The translations under genes were made by a program, and so were the position numbers. Shown here piece after piece: positions 63,420 to 64,000 of a stretch of 64,000 bases of DNA (positions within the stretch are counted from its first letter, which is position 1; every line of letters begins with the position of its first letter). The stretch is taken from NCBI RefSeq assembly GCF_023072595.1, contig NZ_JALLGK010000004.1, positions 310,001 to 374,000 on the forward strand. Reading direction: 5' to 3'. The DNA is from Streptomyces sp. XM4193 (GTDB lineage Bacteria > Actinomycetota > Actinomycetes > Streptomycetales > Streptomycetaceae). Below the pieces are notes generated by a model. That model worked only from the letters and a program-made list of their open reading frames with translations, ran no database searches and was not told the DNA's origin.

Positions 63420-64000
63420 ATGGCGCGAGGCGAGGTCGCGACCGGCGCCCCGACGGCTGCCGCCGCCGGCTACTGGCGGCGGCGCGGCCTGCACACCGAG
63501 CCCGAGCGGGTCGTGCTCGCTCCCGGCGGCTCCGTGCTGCTGCTGGCGCTGCTGGCCGCCGTGGGGCCGGGCGCGGTCGTGCTCCCCCGACCCTGCGCCG
63601 ACTGGTACGAGCCGCAGGCGAGGCTGCTGGGACGGCCCGTCCATCATGTGCCGGTGCCCGCGGAGTGCGGGGGAGTGCCCGACCCCTTCGCGCTGCTGGA
63701 GACGGTGTGCAGGGCGCGTGCCGCCGGCGCCGACCCCCGGGTGCTGGTGCTTTCGGTCGCGGACGACCCGACCGGCACCTGCGCACCGCCGGAGCTGCTG
63801 CACGAGGTGTGCGAAGCGGCCGCCTCCCTGGGGCTGTTGATCATCAGCGACGAGAGCGGACGGGACACCACCTTCGATCCGCACGAGACGGTGATCGTCT
63901 CGCCTGCTCAGATGCTGGAGGTGCCGGGAGGACTGCCGGAGGCGGGCACCGCCGTCGTACTGGTGGATCTGCGGGAGGCGCTGCTCCCCGACGGCCCGCC
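63420..64000 (+). CDS. class I/II PLP aminotransferase-like protein, cut by window end
   Basis: At least 193 codons are visible and the gene continues past the window. ATG follows GGAGGTGGGT. The translation has 'GLHTEPERVVLAPGGSVLLLALLAAV', 'SVADDPTGTCAPPELLHEV' (a PNNPTG-like loop) and 'LGLLIISDESGRDTTF', typical of fold-type I aminotransferases. The PLP lysine would lie beyond the end. The start is close to the divergent PAP2/kinase gene. Confidence 0.75.
   Translation, partial: MARGEVATGAPTAAAAGYWRRRGLHTEPERVVLAPGGSVLLLALLAAVGPGAVVLPRPCADWYEPQARLLGRPVHHVPVPAECGGVPDPFALLETVCRARAAGADPRVLVLSVADDPTGTCAPPELLHEVCEAAASLGLLIISDESGRDTTFDPHETVIVSPAQMLEVPGGLPEAGTAVVLVDLREALLPDGP

Overview
The window is very GC-rich, strongly G/C-ending in its codons, uses many GTG/TTG starts and frequent 4-nt ATGA/GTGA/TTGA overlaps, and carries IclR, ROK, SpoIIE-type, EccBCD and F420-type families. 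This is typical of a Streptomyces or closely related actinomycete chromosome. I find no tRNA, rRNA, CRISPR array, transposase or integrase.

Left part (0.1-12.6 kb): an IclR regulator diverges from allantoinase and allantoicase (purine/ureide catabolism). A sugar-type ABC transporter follows (lipoprotein binding protein, permease, single-domain ATPase) with a ROK kinase and a small membrane protein. Then come a PcaD-PcaC fusion, a metallo-beta-lactamase-fold hydrolase, exonuclease III, and a VapBC-like toxin-antitoxin pair on the other strand.

Centre (13.6-30.0 kb): a type VII (ESX) secretion locus. It holds eccB, a mycosin, several helical secreted-type proteins, a second mycosin, a 739-residue WXG-bearing protein, a lipoprotein, two WXG100 proteins (EsxA/EsxB-like), eccC on the opposite strand, and eccD. 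The stretch of about 18.5-23.2 kb is visibly AT-richer than its surroundings and looks like a variable effector/accessory island inside the secretion locus. This is the most interesting part of the window.

Right part (30-64 kb): a SpoIIE-type phosphatase, a DmpA-type peptidase, a secreted SGNH hydrolase and two unrecognised proteins. Next is a reductive-pyrimidine-catabolism-like operon (beta-ureidopropionase/nitrilase, class III aminotransferase, dihydropyrimidinase/hydantoinase, F420-type luciferase-like oxidoreductase). It is followed by a histidinol-phosphatase-like protein, an FAD oxidoreductase, a Clp_N/HTH gene pair, glycerate kinase, phosphatidylserine decarboxylase and synthase, a CoA-ester lyase, two GNAT acetyltransferases, a TetR regulator, a HEAT-repeat protein, a radical SAM protein, an SRPBCC protein and three peptidases (M55, M20, S9). 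The end carries a CBS protein, an aminoglycoside-phosphotransferase-like protein coupled to a glyoxalase-fold protein, a PAP2/diacylglycerol-kinase fusion, and the start of a PLP aminotransferase cut by the window edge.

Working links: ureide breakdown releases glyoxylate and ammonia, and glycerate kinase can finish glyoxylate assimilation. The pyrimidine operon is a second nitrogen-salvage route. In the T7SS locus, EccB/C/D form the membrane machine, the mycosins process, and the WXG proteins and neighbours are the likely cargo. Several clean hairpins lie between convergent genes and probably act as terminators. All assignments come from reading motifs by eye; no database search was run.
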